Source of the DNA: Hydractinia symbiolongicarpus
Lineage: Eukaryota > Cnidaria > Hydrozoa > Anthoathecata > Hydractiniidae
Direction: 5' to 3'
NCBI RefSeq assembly: GCF_029227915.1
Contig: NC_079876.1
Location: 23,746,001-23,810,000, forward strand
Length of the DNA: 64,000 nt
The notes under the pieces were generated by a model. That model had not been told where the DNA came from. It saw only the letters and a list, made by a program, of their open reading frames with translations, and searched no databases. Below are positions 37,130 to 49,049 of this stretch, one piece after another (position 1 is the first letter of the stretch; each line of letters starts with the position of its first letter). The position numbers were made by a program, and so were the translations under genes.

Positions 37130-38529
37130 TTACACGTACCACGAATTCGTACTTCGAAAGATTAAAGATCGACCCAAGTCTGTTTTCCGTAACTTTGAGG
37201 GAGATGAGCTGTCATTGTTTTCACTGCCTGTTGATTTTCGCTTTCCCAGAGTTACTGAATGTCTTCGTGAATGAATTTCATTTTTGTTGTTCAAATGATA
37301 GCCAAGTGGATTCATAGAAGCACTTCGATTTTTCTTAACATCTTGATTTTTTGTGACAGATGGAATACTATTTTCAATAATATTACCAAAAGGAGTTTGT
37401 TGGTGAATTTTAGGTGGTCGCGAATGTCGGCGACCGAATATTTTTATTATATGATTTAAAGAGTTTTGAGGTGTTACATTTTCTTTCCCCTTCGAGTTAA
37501 TTTCTTTCAAGTTTTCTTTTTTTTCGTTAAATCTATATAAGCAGTTTGTATCTTGAAATTTCTTTGATGCTTTGCCAGCAGCATTTCGAAATACATCATT
37601 ATCCAGAAATTTCTGAAGTAACATAAAAGCTTGTTCCCTTGTTACATGAGCACCAAATGAAGAGCTGTTTTGAAGGTAATTATGTAGCCAGTCGAGAGCT
37701 TCTGCACCAGTAAAACATTGTTCATAACTTTTTAATCTCCAACGTCTTCGTTTTAATTCCATGCCTTCTTTAAAACTTTTTAAAAGCTGGTTCCACTAAA
37801 AAAAATATAAATAATATAAAAATATTGGCATTTGCACACACTTATGTCAAACAAAGCCGCAAAAAAGAAGACAGACCATGACAATGAGCTATAAAAAATT
37901 CACTACAGACGATTGAAACGTTTGACATGTATTTTTTTATAAGTTCTAAAATTAGTTGGCGCGCGTATGATTAACCTAAATTATTGTGAAAGTTTTCATA
38001 TAAGCTACGAAAGCCGTGAAAACCCATCAAACGCTTATCTAGACAACCCTCTTAAGAACAAATCTTATTCTCATGCTCAACGCTAACCAGAAAGGTTTTT
38101 CATTCACACTTTTTAAGGTATGACTCATCTGGGGGCTGAAATTTACGACCTAACAAGCTGGCTATCAGTCGGTCCCAAAGCAAACGTGAATTTGTCACCT
38201 TGAACCCATTCCATTTTCCTTTACAGCGAAAAAAAAAAGAAAGAAAAAAGAAACTATACGCCAAGATAGTTAATCCAAAGATGCGCAAAAGTCGCGCGAA
38301 ATATAATTTCTTAAACATTTCCTGCCGTTATGGCTAAAATTAGTGAAAATCTGAAAACTTATAAGCGCATAAGAGGTTTCCGATGATTATTGGTGTATAT
38401 TTTCTGTAAATTATTCAGTTTCAAGATGTAATCACATTGTCGTTATATGAAAGCCAAATACAATGATTATTTTCTCACCAATTTTGTAGCTCTGAAGGGA
38501 GAATGTCTTTTAACAGGTGTGCCAACCAT
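37130..38529 (-). CDS. Truncated DEPDC1 paralogue (DEP domain only)
   Basis: Exon 1 at 38529-38479 encodes MVGTPVKRHSPFRATKL and exon 2 at 37795-37130 starts WNQLLKSFKEGMELKRRRW. Both match DEPDC1 exons 1 and 2 in position and phase. The predicted 238-residue protein has a full DEP domain (CFTGAEALDWLHNYLQNSS) and about 120 residues of the Ser/Lys-rich region, including RRHSVTLGKRKSTGSEN. It then diverges and stops at 37130-37132, so the RhoGAP half is missing. Both exons remain open and the exon 1 donor is good, so it may be expressed. It could equally be a duplicated pseudogene, or use a donor near the stop to reach exons I do not see. Confidence 0.8.
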
Positions 38530-39745
38530 TTTCTTTTCCGTCTATAATAATAATTGAATTAAAATTTTTAAGAAAATTAAATAATTGTATATTTCATATG
38601 AGAAGTAATAAATCTTAATTAAACGCTTTTAAAGTTAAAGAAATACATTTTGGTATACAAAAGCGGCAAAATTTTGTAAAATATATACTTAGAATTTTTT
38701 AAAAACTTAAAATCTTATCAATAAGAGAAATTTCTGGTCGATAAGGCATTCTATATCCCTTATTTCCGCTACTCCCAACCTAGTGCTCAGACTCCGCCAT
38801 AAGAAAATTGTACACTGTAGAAAAAGCACACAAAAATACAAAAAACAGCCAACACCTATCACCCGCTGAAAATAATTTCCCTTACCTCACAGTACTGCGT
38901 ATATCTTTAAATGGATAGTTCTGACTGAAGAAGTGGAAAAAAAATATCAACTTTTATCATGGTAGAGGCAGCTGTGATTTTCATAGGAAGCACATGGTAA
39001 GAAAAATCTCTTGAGTGTTTTTTGGAAACATGACAAATGATAATAGCTCTGAATTCGGAAAGTTTCAAATACCATTAACAGCTGTGTATTGACATAAATA
39101 AAATAACAAGTGTGAGACTAATTATCAAAAGCATCATTAACGTGCTGTCGAAAGGTTTGCAGATTTGATCAGCTGCCATTATTAATTGGAGTGTAATTCT
39201 CCTACGCGAGTGGTTTTATAGACAATTTTGGTAATTAGCAATTAATAAATCCTTATTAACAACGGGTGAGAGAATAAACTTTCTGGTGTTGATGACTTCA
39301 AAAAAACTCCGTGGATTTCTTTCTAAAGGTGAAGTAAAAACATAGTACAAAATTAAACACCAAAAGTATAATTAACGAAGAGAAACTTCTCTAAAGGAAA
39401 ACAGAAGAAACTTTTCGTGCTAACTAATTAACGGGCGGTGAAGTTGATTATAAAACTTACCGATAATGTCGCCGACAGAAAGACAAAGTGTAGTTTTCTC
39501 TCTTGCTAATTGTTTTCTAAAGTACGCCGATATTATTGAATGAAATGATAATTAGTACACGAAAGGTACAAAAAAAAAGGAAAAAATTAACTACAAAATA
39601 CTTCACAGAATTTGTACTAATAAGAAATACTATACGGGTTTAAATTTTTAATTCGATGTTTAAAGCGCTCTCAATCAAGGTCAATAAATACTATTGAACA
39701 AGATAAAAAAAGGAAGAGCTACACAGTTTTTTTTAACTGAAAATT
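38530..39745. other. Upstream region of the DEPDC1 paralogue
   Basis: No gene is seen. About 39000-39190 is a diverged copy of 29545-29745, the corresponding region upstream of the full DEPDC1 gene. The duplication therefore took promoter-side sequence with it. Confidence 0.6.
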
Positions 39746-40015
39746 GGTGGAGATGGTGTAGTGGTAGCACATTTGACTTGTAATCATAAGGTTTCACGTT
39801 CAAATCCCCCCTCCGGTGCACTATAAATGAAGTGTTGTCAGCCCATTTGGTGCAATTTACTGACCGCTAACCGGCTTGTGTGGCAGACAAACAAGTTAGA
39901 GCAATGCTATACGTATCTCTGGCGGTAATGTAACATAGTTATAACATAGTCGGAGGGGAGGAAAAGCCAGCCGTTAGGATGGAATCCCCAAGATCGATAA
40001 AACTTTCTTTACTTA
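39746..40015 (+). repeat. tRNA-derived SINE
   Basis: The head GGTGGAGATGGTGTAGTGGT holds an A box, and GTTCAAATCCC is an exact B box 35 bp on. The loop between has a TGT anticodon-like triplet, as in tRNA-Thr, but with weak stems. A tail of about 200 bp with no tRNA character follows, ending in CTTTCTTTACTTACTA. This is the classic SINE layout of a pol III head plus an unrelated body. Confidence 0.75.
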
Positions 40016-42060
40016 CTACCGATTTCTAGAGAGCTTCTCAGCTGAAATAAGGAGCTCGTCCTTCGAAGACTTTTAAAGGTCAATATAGATACTTCTAAAG
40101 AAATTCTATGCCTCTCTGTAAATTCCGTATCCTTATTAAATTAAAAGTATACAGGCATTTTTTATAACAACATGCTTTATAAGATAATCAGACTATGATT
40201 TATAAGAATATCAGACTATGATTTCAGGTTAAAAACAATATGTCTATTGTTTAAAAAAGTAAATAAAATAAGACTAATGACCAACCTGGTTAGAATTTTG
40301 AGAACTTTAAGAACCCATGGTTGGTCTAGCACTGCATATGCAGATTCTTAGCTTACCATGCTATTAAAAAGTAGTACCATTATTTTTATCTATCTGGAAG
40401 ATAAAGCAGCTATCTTAACACGCTACGAGTGCTACATCCAACTAGTTTCATTTTAGTACAATCCAAAAGAAAGCAACAGCGACGCAATATAAAATGAAAA
40501 GATGAGTATAAAGCGAATACACGTTTTTTTTTCAGAACACCAAAATTTCTACACTGGTTATATTATTCTTATTTTTTTATTGTTCTAAACCTATTGTTTA
40601 ACCTAAAATCCTAGCCTGATATTCTTATCAGGAGGATAGAAATTTATAAACCGTATTGTAAAAAAAAACTTTTAATAAATTTGCAAAAACTTTGAGTTTA
40701 AACTTGAAACTAAATTCCAACGCTCATGGACGAGACCTCCGTCCAAAAAATCGCAATTAAAATCTGTTTTTATTGAAAATCTTGTTAATTGTTTACAATA
40801 CGTTTAAACTTAAGGATGTTTCCTCACCTCTCACCTCTCATAATCACTTTAATTGAATGCAGTGTAATGAGGTACAATGTCTTTTATTATAGTTTAATAC
40901 TTATTCGCCTAATCAAGCTATTTATTCTTGTTTCCCTTCAGAATTTTAGGTGACGCAAAACAACAACTTTTCTTTATCGTTAGTTCTAAAGAAATACAAA
41001 CTTAAAGAAACATAAACCAAAAAAAAGAAAATGTGTTTTATAAAAGTTTAAGGCAGTCATCAACTAATTATGTATTGGTGACTAAAATTTCCTTTGGCTG
41101 ACAAAAACTCCGTGTTTTTTCCCCGATTTAAGGTTAGCTTCGGAACATATAATTCTGTTTTTAAAAAGTTTTAAAAACAGGGAAACATAAAATATATCAA
41201 GAAATTTTGAAAAATTAAATAAAATTAACGGAGGACGGTATCCGCCATGTTTTTAATGACTGTATTTAGTTGTTATGGCAACTAATTAGATGTAACTGAT
41301 ATCGATGAGTAAGAATTCATTTTTTGAGAAAGATAAAAGGGAAGTGAAGTTAGAAGAACAACGGAAGGAATGATAGGGAAAAAATCAAACCCAAAAGTGA
41401 CCGAAATTATACGGTTTCGTAAAATATGCAAAACTTAGTTTATCAGGTCGTTAAAAAAATTATTTACAAAAAAAAAAAAAAAAAAGACAAAAAAGAGAAA
41501 AATTACTAACATAAACGTATGTGTTAACAAAGGTTAAAAATCTTCACCGCTAGTCTGACCAAGTACTTGCCTATTATCTGTTCGACGCATCTAACTTTTT
41601 CGGACGAATGAAAATAAAAACATTTGAGGCTGAAAAAATGCAAAAAAATGTTTTCTTTCTTTTATCATAACTACCGCATATTTTTTGAAACTTCATCAAA
41701 AATAAGTGTCGAGAATTCTAAATAATTTTTTTTTTGCAAGTTTAGAAGTTGAATTTTTCTCCTGCGTGTCGACCAAACATGGTGGGCCTGTATACATCAC
41801 AAAACTCTCTCTCTTCCCTCCACTTTTTATTATTGTGTTGATATCCCTGTAAAAGATGGAGGGTGAAGACAAGAAAATAGCACGTCTTTTCAAGATTGTT
41901 GTCAAGATTTTCAGAAATAAACAATTACTTAGAAAGAAAGTACTAAACCATTTAATGTTTCAAACGATTAAGGAAACCACCGTTATTAAATTAAACATTC
42001 TGCAGACGCTAACTATTATTTTAAATTTTAATTCGTGGATTTTTTTTCAAACAGTTTACA
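40016..42060. other. Non-coding AT-rich stretch
   Basis: I see no gene, RNA or element with recognisable ends. There are homopolymer runs (poly-A at 41468-41485) and one small direct repeat (ATCAGACTATGATTT twice near 40190-40225). Confidence 0.6.
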
Positions 42061-42890
42061 CTGGGACTGTAACACAACAAAAGTACAGTTGCCGCTTGAT
42101 ATGTGGAAGCTCAGATAATTGGAACTTTCCTTAAGTAAAACCATTTTTCCTGGTCCCTTGGATTTGCCTCATCAAACTCGCTTTATTTCTTTGGATAAGT
42201 GAAACCTCGGATAAGTGAAAAATTCGGTAAGTGAAACCATTTTTCTGGTCTCTTAAGCTAAATTACAACTTCCTAAGTGGAACTTTTACTCAACGTTCAA
42301 ACAAAATCCGGAATTCTAACGTTTGAACTTGTTTTTCGAATCACGGATTTTTTAAAACTGAAAGAAATATTCCATCTATCAAGATTAAATATTATACTGT
42401 TCGACTATGTACTTGCTAACATATATAACACAGACGAATTTCGGCTATTCTTTCAAGCGTTGCCAGATAGGACGATGCATCTAAAGAGTGAAAAATGTGT
42501 TGACAACTGACATGGCTGCTGAGAATATGTTTGTTATCAGCGAGGTTAAATCATGATGTTTAAAAATCTAAAGAGTCTGCCCTTTCGCTACCTGCGATTA
42601 GAAAAAAATTGGACGGATTTGTTTGAGAAGTGGGTCCGGGAGTAGGATGGCAATTTTGTACGAGAAGATCGGAAGAAGAAGATCATTTAGTGAGGTCAGA
42701 CTTGGCAAAACTATGTAACCCCTAGCAACTTTACTCCCAAAATATTTTGTATGCTTAGATGATTTTGTAGATGCCACTGAGCCCGTGTTATCTGTAGATG
42801 AAATCATCGGTAGTTTACAAGATAACACGAATAACTTAGTTGATGATTTAAATGAGATGGAAGACGTAAGCAAAGACATAGTGACATAAT
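42061..42890 (+). pseudogene. Tigger/pogo transposon fragment
   Basis: 42160-42290 carries GGATAAGTGAAACC-type terminal motifs like those at 30.05 and 35.7 kb. Downstream, IYNTDEFRLFFQALPDRTMH (42410-42470) is the first-aspartate region of a Tigger DDE_1 transposase and is soon followed by a stop. A C-terminal-like acidic stretch (DDFVDATEPVLSVDEIIG) is readable near 42760. Everything between is lost, so it is inactive. Confidence 0.65.
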
Positions 42891-43817
42891 TTGTCTAATA
42901 ACAACTAGGCATTTTTCATCTATTAATTTGTCTCGCTTATTAATCACCTAGCTGTGAAAATCTTGACGCAACAAAAAAGAAAAACAGTTTGAAGCAGGTA
43001 AGAAAGATATTCTTTTGGTTGTGGGAGCAGCAAAACAAAGTTCAACGTCAAACTGAATTTGTACTTAAAAAGTGCGAAAATGAATTTGACGTGCTATAAA
43101 CGAACTTTTAAGTTGACATTTGGGTAGTAACTTTTAAGTTGACATTTGAGTAGTAACAATTATCTTTCAGTAAAGACTATATTACCATTTTTTAAATGCA
43201 ATAAGTTTTTTCAGGTATCTACATATCGTAGTTCTATTAAAGAACTGACCATGTATCGCACTTGCTTTTATGTTGCTGTAATTTTGCCTTGTTTAGCGCC
43301 AAGTATGTCTAAACCTTTTCCTTACCTACGTTTCGTCTTTGCCAGTTGCAAATCGCTTTGCTGGATCTCTGTTGCAATTTACCTTACAATTTTTGATTTC
43401 TTTACCAGTGATACTCGCACAAACAACTTCTCTGAATTGCACTGTCGCTGCAGTTGTTCCGTCCAAGCCAAACGCTGAAGTTATCGATCCAATTATCGCG
43501 CTGGCCAATGACAACATACGAGTTTGCAATCAAATTTTTCGACGTACGTTCATCAATTTTTCTTAACTTGTCTATGCTGTGTTTTTGCGTCCATTTTGAA
43601 AATTATTCCCTGCTGCAATGCATGCATTCACAAACGCAAAAGAAAAATTCAAGTAAGAATAATTGCGCTACCCGATTATTACTACAATAATATTTATGTT
43701 TGATGTATTATTTAAAGTTAATTTTACTCAATCTTGGAACAGTTAAGTTTTAAATTCCCGAAAAGGCCGTATATAGTTAGTGTATGGGAAAGCGTAGGGG
43801 AAAAGTGCATCTTGTTC
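42891..43817. other. Non-coding; one unplaced open frame
   Basis: A 75-codon + frame at 43339-43566 begins with a hydrophobic stretch (LLQFTLQFLISLPVILAQ) that looks like a signal peptide and ends near a possible donor, GTACGT. I do not recognise the product. AACTTTTAAGTTGACATTTG is directly repeated at about 43100-43155. Confidence 0.35.
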
Positions 43818-44365
43818 AATATATGAGCATATTTCGAAATTGATTTTTGATACTTTAGGGAATAATATCAAAAAGTTGGGCTTTCATGAGATTTGCTGAA
43901 TACTTCAAAAGATACAAGGCCATAAGATAATAAGATGCAATTTTTATTTCCATTTTTCTTTAATCGACCATAAACTATTTCTGTCGGAAGGATTCGATAT
44001 ATTTTCAATTTATGGTGCTAAATAGCTACTTAACCTGGATTTTTATCAAATTAGGGACAAAAGACATCACTATTTGAAGTTTTCTGGTATCATTAATATA
44101 TATCTAATGAAAACAAAAAGACAAAATATACCATAGAAAAATGTTTATGGAACAAATATCATTACAAGGTTATACAATAAATCTGTCGGAAGGATCTGTC
44201 AGATGGACAATTTTGTTTCGAAATTTTAACATTTGAAAAATCGAGTTCTTTATGTCTTTGCGAGTTATTAACTGGATGTTGTTTTCGAATCAGTAAATGA
44301 GTTGAAGCTAAAAAGTTTTTATTTCTAGAAATCTCAAGAAAAGGTAAATTGTCCATCCGATAGAT

Positions 44366-44767
44366 TAATCACTTAAAAATAAAGAATGTTTGCATCGATA
44401 TGCTGAAATCATATTTTTAAAAAGATGTTCAATTTTGCTATATTTTGCAAGGCGTATTTCCATGCTTGAATTATCTGATTTTCATTGATTATAAATCCTT
44501 TTTCCCTCAGCAGAAATTGTCACGGAATCTAAGAAAAGTCCATCCGACAGATTTATCATTACAGTTAAAGATTCGTAATAAATGATTTGAAATAACCTAC
44601 AAGCAACTTTCATGAAACCATTGAAGGCATATTGAACACTTTAACCAATCCTCCTTCTCATTTTCATGGTCGTATGACCCAGCACACAGGGCACAAATGC
44701 TCCTCATAAGAGATAAACTCTCATATTCTTTTTCTTCATGGCCACATTCTAGCATACGATTATCACT
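44366..44767. other. 3' untranslated and subterminal region of the outer element
   Basis: No gene is seen. It contains one inverted copy of the ATCTGTCGGATGGAC motif (GTCCATCCGACAGATTTATC near 44541). Confidence 0.5.
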
Positions 44768-45802
44768 CTACTGTTGTATTTTGAATGGTTCTTTATTGTT
44801 AGACAAATAAAAAAACTTCAACTCACATCCTCCATTCACAACCTCCCGTGACCATTTGTGGATTTTCAATGTGTCTGGAATCTTCGGCGCTTTGTTAATA
44901 TCTTCCGGTTCTTTAAGTAGATCTGTTTGAAAGAGTGATGTGATTGAAGGAACAAGCCGATTTGCAGCATCACAAAATTCTTTTGCAGAATTGACAACGA
45001 CTTTTCCCGTTTTAACGTGTCGAAAAACGACGTTCTTAATGGTGCCACCGATGCCGTCCATTGGCCCCTTTCCATGGTGGGCCTCGTTGAAATGCTATTC
45101 TAGATCTAAATCTGATCTGTATTGTGAAAGAATTTTAAACACAAATCTAGGTCTGAACTGCGCGGCGCAGCCATCACTCCATAAAATAATCTTCTTCAGT
45201 TGCACAAACTTTTCAATTTCAACTATGTGTACGCAAGTCATCGATGCGATCCGTGAATGATCACTACTCCCACTAATGGCTGTTACCGGCTTCTTGACCA
45301 ACTCAGCAGAAGCGATTGGCTTGAAATATACGCACGCTGTGAATAAGCTGAATGAAGATTGTCCGAAATATGCAGATTGAATTTCATCCTGCTGTTTATT
45401 TTTATAACTCTCGCTGTAGTCGACGTGAATTAATGCCGTCCCCTGCTCCAAACTGAATCCTTAGCTTGTATTTGTGAGCCAAACCTTTGATAACCTCACA
45501 TTTTTTTCTCGGACTCTTTGGCAAGAGCTTTTCAACTTTGCCGACACTTCGGTGTAACGATTGGTATGTTGTAAAAGCTGCTGTTGGTTCAGTTTCGTTG
45601 CTGTTAACAGCCTGGTCTTTCTTGTTTGCTTCTTCATTTTCTTGTTTTTTTTCTCTCTCGGGCTTCCCTCTTTCTCATCCTGTCTTTTTCTAGATGTTCT
45701 TCATATTTTTTGGACTCTACGTATTTCATATATTCAAGTTTATTTCTGTTCTTGTCTTTCTCCTTATATTTTTCTGCATTCTTTTCTCGATACTTCTTTA
45801 TA

Positions 45803-46015
45803 CCTTAAGGGAACTTATTTTGGCGGGAACTAATTTTGGCGGATTTGGCGGATTGGGGCAAAATCCGCCAAAATTAGTTCCCGCCAAAATTAAATATTTT
45901 ACTCACCCGCCAAAATTAGTTCCCGCCAAAATTAAAAAAAATCGCCACCCGCCAAAATAAGTTCCCGCCAAAATTAAAAATTTCGTTGATCCGCCAAAAT
46001 AAGTTCCCCTTAAAA
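45803..46015 (+). repeat. Left terminal region of the pogo-like element
   Basis: Units of CGCCAAAATTAGTTCCCGCC or CGCCAAAATAAGTTCCCGCC occur first inverted, then five to six times head to tail, up to AAGTTCCCCTTAAAAAATCG. They are probable multiple transposase-binding sites. Confidence 0.88.
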
Positions 46016-46118
46016 AATCGACAAAAATCAACTTTTTTTCAATTTTTTATATCTTTTAGAAATATACCTTTGCGCTAGAAATATTATGTCATAATAAACC
46101 TCTAATACAAGATAATTT

Positions 46119-46769
46119 TTAATCAATATTTATGATTTCTAAGTCCTTGCTTGACGATGGTGACGACTTTTTAGGTTTGTTGTTAACTTTTTGCCTTTTT
46201 GGGGCTGGTGCAGCTGAGGTGTTTCCAAAAAAGTTTCGAATATCTTTTTGCTTTTTCGTCTCTTTGCTTTGGCTTTTGGCTGTATTTTTTTTACGCTTTG
46301 GTCTCTCTTCGGTTGGAACCACGACATCTAAAATAACTGCAATATGTAAGAACGAACCAAGAATCAATTCCTCTTTCGGCTCTGTATACAAGGCTTCTAC
46401 AAGTTGTTGGTATCTTGCAAGAACCAAAAGATTGTTTACTGTCCCTGGTAAAGTAACAGTTATTTTACAGGGGATCTCCAAGCCTCCTTGAACGAGAGGT
46501 GATCTTCGATAGTGTACACTTGTCAACGTGGATTTCATAGACGCTCCTCTGTCCAGAAGAAATTTTGTAACCCTTGAGATTTCTTTGGGTAAATGGCCAA
46601 CTGGTTTGTCATTTCCGAATTCACAAACTTTGATTGCAAATCTATCGAAAACATTGTTGTTCTCATGAAAGCAGTCCAGTGATTGATTTTCCTCAGGTTT
46701 CCAATAAGTTTTATAATAATGGAATCCTCTGACAGCAGCTGTAAACTCGAACGTCTTGTTGTAAGCCAT
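46119..46769 (-). CDS. HIRAN-domain protein with PIP box, transposon-encoded
   Basis: 216 residues. Residues about 8-105 form a HIRAN domain: VRGFHYYKTYW, then the diagnostic NNVFDRFAIKV and PVGHLPKEISRV. Known: in HLTF and Rad5-type proteins the HIRAN domain binds free 3' DNA ends at stalled or damaged forks. The C-terminal third is basic and disordered with nuclear-localisation-like KRKK and KRQK. It contains QKDIRNFF (residues 174-181), an exact Qxx[ILM]xxFF PIP box for binding PCNA. It is divergently arranged to the transposase and lies wholly inside the element's inverted repeats. Inference: it escorts the transposon or its intermediates to replication or repair sites. No helicase or RING part of HLTF is present, so this is a stand-alone module. 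Confidence 0.82.
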   Translation of the reverse strand: MAYNKTFEFTAAVRGFHYYKTYWKPEENQSLDCFHENNNVFDRFAIKVCEFGNDKPVGHLPKEISRVTKFLLDRGASMKSTLTSVHYRRSPLVQGGLEIPCKITVTLPGTVNNLLVLARYQQLVEALYTEPKEELILGSFLHIAVILDVVVPTEERPKRKKNTAKSQSKETKKQKDIRNFFGNTSAAPAPKRQKVNNKPKKSSPSSSKDLEIINID

Positions 46770-47124
46770 ATGGACGTCTTTTCTTTTCTAGCTCTGATGA
46801 AAAACAAAAATGTCAATCGATCGATTTTTTAATTGCCTAGCATGAAAATAGAACGTTTTTGTTCTATTTGTCAGTGTAGACCGAACTTTCCCAATTAAAT
46901 AGAATGTTTTTGTTCGATTGGTTAGTCTAAACGGGCCTTAGCGAAGAAAAAAAGAATGTTTTTGTTCGATTGGGTAGTCTAAACGGGCCTTAGCCAAGAA
47001 AAAAAGAATGTTTTTGTTCGATTTTTAGTGTAAATATAGGCCAAGTGAATGGAATGTTTATGTTCGAGTAAATATACAGGATACAGATAACTTACGTTTC
47101 CTTTTTTATCTCCCGGCTTTCAAA
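46770..47124. promoter_or_regulatory. Divergent promoter region with about 54-bp repeats
   Basis: A unit containing GAATGTTTTTGTTCGATTGG, TAGTCTAAACGGGCCTTAGC and AAGAAAAAAA occurs about four times between 46841 and 47070 (cores near 46902, 46954, 47006, with decayed copies near 46850 and 47051). It lies between the two start codons, so it probably carries both promoters and perhaps a regulatory binding array. Confidence 0.65.
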
Positions 47125-48965
47125 ATGTCTTACATCAGGAAGTTAGCTAAATTACAAGAGAAAGAAGCTCAACAAAGGGCCGCTGAAAAGGAAAAAACTT
47201 CAGACGAAACACCTTCAAACAGTTCTAGGGAACAAAGTAAGTATTTCTCTTTGATGTTTTTTTTTGTTATACCTACCTGCGAAGAAGTTTCTTTCTTTGT
47301 TTGAAAATTTTTAATTTTTGGTCAAAATTCGCAATTACATAGTGGTTCGTTTTATTCATTTTAGGCCCACAACCAACTGACTTCCAGCAAGAATCATCCC
47401 TTGGTTCGTTAGACTACGAAGCTGTTACAGACGCGACTGAAAATGTTAAATCCAGTGGCAAAAAATCATACAACCGTTGGTCAGAAAAAGAAAGATTTGA
47501 TATCGGAAAATATGTTGCGATTCATGGTGGTGCGGCTGCAATCACAAAGTTTCAAACCAAAGACAGGCCGTTAAGTGAGAGTACAGCTCGAAGATTTGGC
47601 AATCTTTACAAAAAAGAGCTGAAAGATTCAACCCGAGAAAAACGTAGCGTGGTAACCAAATTTGTTCCTTTGAAACGCGGTAGACCTCTGTTCCTTGGCA
47701 GTCTAGATGAGATGGTACAAAGATTTTTAATTGCACTGAGAAATCGAGGAGGTGTTGTTTCAAGAACAGTTGCAACCGCTGCAGCGAAAGCTCTAATATC
47801 ACGAAACCCTCAATTTGAGTTGGGGCATATTAAAATTGATAACAGTTGGGCAAAAAGCCTCTTCAAGAGAATGGGTTTCAAGAAAAGAATGAAAACGACC
47901 TCCAAAGTTGAAATCACTGAAGGAGCCAAAAAGGAGTGCGAATTACTATTTCTTCACGATATTGTTTCGACCATCGAACAACACAGCATCCCTCACCAAC
48001 TTGTTATGAATCTGGACCAGACACCTCTTAAGTTTGTTCCAAGAATGAATCACACCATGGCGAAAAAGGGTTCATCGTCCGTCCCTATCGTTGGATCTTC
48101 CGACAAAAGATGCCTTACTGGTACCTTTATTATTACGCTTGATGGTTCTTTTCTGCCAATGCAACTGATATATGGGGGGAAAACAAATCAAAGCCTCCCA
48201 AAGTTTGAATTCCCCGAATCGTTCTCACTAAGCGTTAATCCCAAACACTACAGCAATACACAAGAATCCATCAAAGTCATCAAAGAGATCGTTCTAAAGC
48301 ACGTTGAAGACCAGAGGAAGAAGTTAAATAACCCAAAGCAAGCTGCTCTTCTAATATTCGATGTCTTTCGAGGACAAATTACTGAGGAAGTTACCGAATT
48401 GCTGAAGAAGAACAACATCTTCCTGGTTTTGGTTCCAAGTAACATGACACATATATTCCAGCCCTTGGATCTTACTGTGAATAATCATTGCAAGCAATTC
48501 ATGAGAAATTTGTTCACTGAATGGTATTCAAAACAGATCGAGAAAGAGCTATCCCTTAACAAAAAGATCGAAGATATAAATATTCAATTAAAGCTGACCA
48601 CCATCAAGCCTCTTCATGCAAGTTGGCTCCTCCAGTTTTATAACCATATCACTTCGGCAGATGGCCGTGAAGTCGTTTTGAATGGGTGGAAAGCATCTGG
48701 AATTTACGACGCAGTTCGCATGGGATCCACTTCACTTGAATCCCTTGACCCTTTTCAAGATCTATCACCGCTGCCAGAAAGCAATAGTGTAATTACTCAG
48801 CCCATAACCGACATAATCAATGCGCCAGATTTATTAAAGGATAGCTTCATCAACGTGCGAGTCGAAAATGACGATGACAAAGAAGAGGAGTACACGCGTG
48901 ACGAGGATGACATAGACTTTAGTCGGAATGCATTTGACATTATCATAGACGATGAAGAAGAGTAG
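47125..48965 (+). CDS. pogo-like DDE_1 transposase, two exons
   Basis: Exon 1 is 47125-47236 (MSYIRKLAKLQEKEAQQRAA, donor GTAAGT). Exon 2 is 47365-48965 after TTTTAG. Phases match, giving 570 residues. An N-terminal helix-turn-helix region (SEKERFDIGKYVAIHGGAAA near residues 75-95, and a second DNA-binding part near 160-210) precedes the catalytic domain. The acidic triad lies in LVMNLDQTPLKF (D255), LLIFDVFRGQ (D370) and MTHIFQPLDLTVN (D406), with 35 residues between the last two. This DD35D spacing, with the LDQTP and TxxxQPLD motifs, is typical of pogo/DDE_1 enzymes. The C-terminus is strongly acidic (DDDKEEEYTRDEDD). The frame is intact, so it may still be active. Confidence 0.88.
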
Positions 48966-49049
48966 ATTTTTAGTATTTGTTTTAAAATTCTTTGCTTTGT
49001 AATGCTTATTTCTACATCTTTACCAAAGAAAATTTTCGTTGAAATTTGA

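Noticed and set aside
43339-43566. Small secreted-protein-like frame
   Set aside because: Only a hydrophobic start supports it; both strands are open here and no family is recognised.
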